Shown in pieces: positions 63,921 through 64,000 of a stretch of 64,000 nt of DNA. The position numbers and the translations under genes were made by a program. Each line of letters opens with the position of its first letter. Positions within the stretch are counted from its first letter, which is position 1. A model generated the notes under the pieces. It did not search any database and was not told where the DNA came from. It saw nothing but the letters and a program-made list of their open reading frames with translations. This stretch comes from Argentina anserina (taxonomy: Eukaryota > Streptophyta > Magnoliopsida > Rosales > Rosaceae), in assembly GCF_933775445.1 (NCBI RefSeq), contig NC_065872.1, positions 4,030,001 through 4,094,000 of the forward strand, given 5' to 3'.

Positions 63921-64000
63921 CTGTAATAAAAAAAAGGGAAGAAATTGTCACAAAACAAGACATAAGATAAAGAACATGCATACCGTATGCAAACTCATGT

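Overview
This is nuclear DNA from a flowering plant. The genes have many short GT-AG introns and encode plant families (TBL, LAZY/DRO1, strictosidine synthase-like), and they sit among plant LTR retrotransposons, a CACTA element, a TRIM and MITE-like elements. Overall gene and repeat style suggests a eudicot, possibly Rosaceae; that placement is an impression and no database search was made.

Layout. 1-12 kb: a strictosidine synthase-like (SSL) gene at 5.0-7.7 kb lies between two large, oppositely oriented LTR copies. A broken SSL copy lies on its left, and a duplicated piece of the neighbouring helicase gene and an SSL 3' remnant lie on its right. 12-17 kb (minus): RECQL3, a RecQ helicase with 19 coding exons, including microexons of 8 and 4 nt. 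17.6-19.7 kb (minus): methylthioribose-1-phosphate isomerase. 21.6-24.4 kb (plus): a TBL14/15/16-type O-acetyltransferase. 24.9-28.5 kb: two possible exons of an unrecognised minus-strand gene, separated by a repeat-rich insertion with a TGTGACA-type minisatellite. 28.9-33.4 kb: a complete non-autonomous LTR element carrying a WW-domain fragment that resembles a host RNA helicase. 33.9-35.5 kb: a Cupin_5 gene broken by a one-base deletion. 36.1-37.9 kb (minus): LSM1. 38.6-40.8 kb (minus): a LAZY/DRO1-like gravitropism gene with a hAT-like element in its last intron. 41.1-49.6 kb (minus): a decayed Ty1/copia element that contains a 3.4 kb CACTA element and a lipoyl synthase gene fragment. 49.6-51.6 kb: a 990 bp direct duplication. 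51.7-52.4 and 61.3-62.2 kb: two copies of another duplicated segment, which bracket a second decayed copia element (with a 590 bp Mutator-like insertion in one LTR), an F-box pseudogene and Helitron-like repeats. 63.1 kb to the end: the 3' part of an unrecognised gene with a cysteine-rich C-terminus.

How the parts relate. The functional genes are unrelated housekeeping or developmental genes: DNA repair, methionine salvage, cell-wall acetylation, mRNA decapping and gravitropism. They do not form a pathway or cluster. The window is most informative for its layered insertion history and for gene fragments carried inside retroelements. I found no convincing new multi-gene system. Exon joins were checked by hand for reading phase: RECQL3 sums to 2,220 nt, MTI1 to 1,131, TBL to 1,578, LSM1 to 387, LAZY-like to 837 and SSL to 1,086, all divisible by three.
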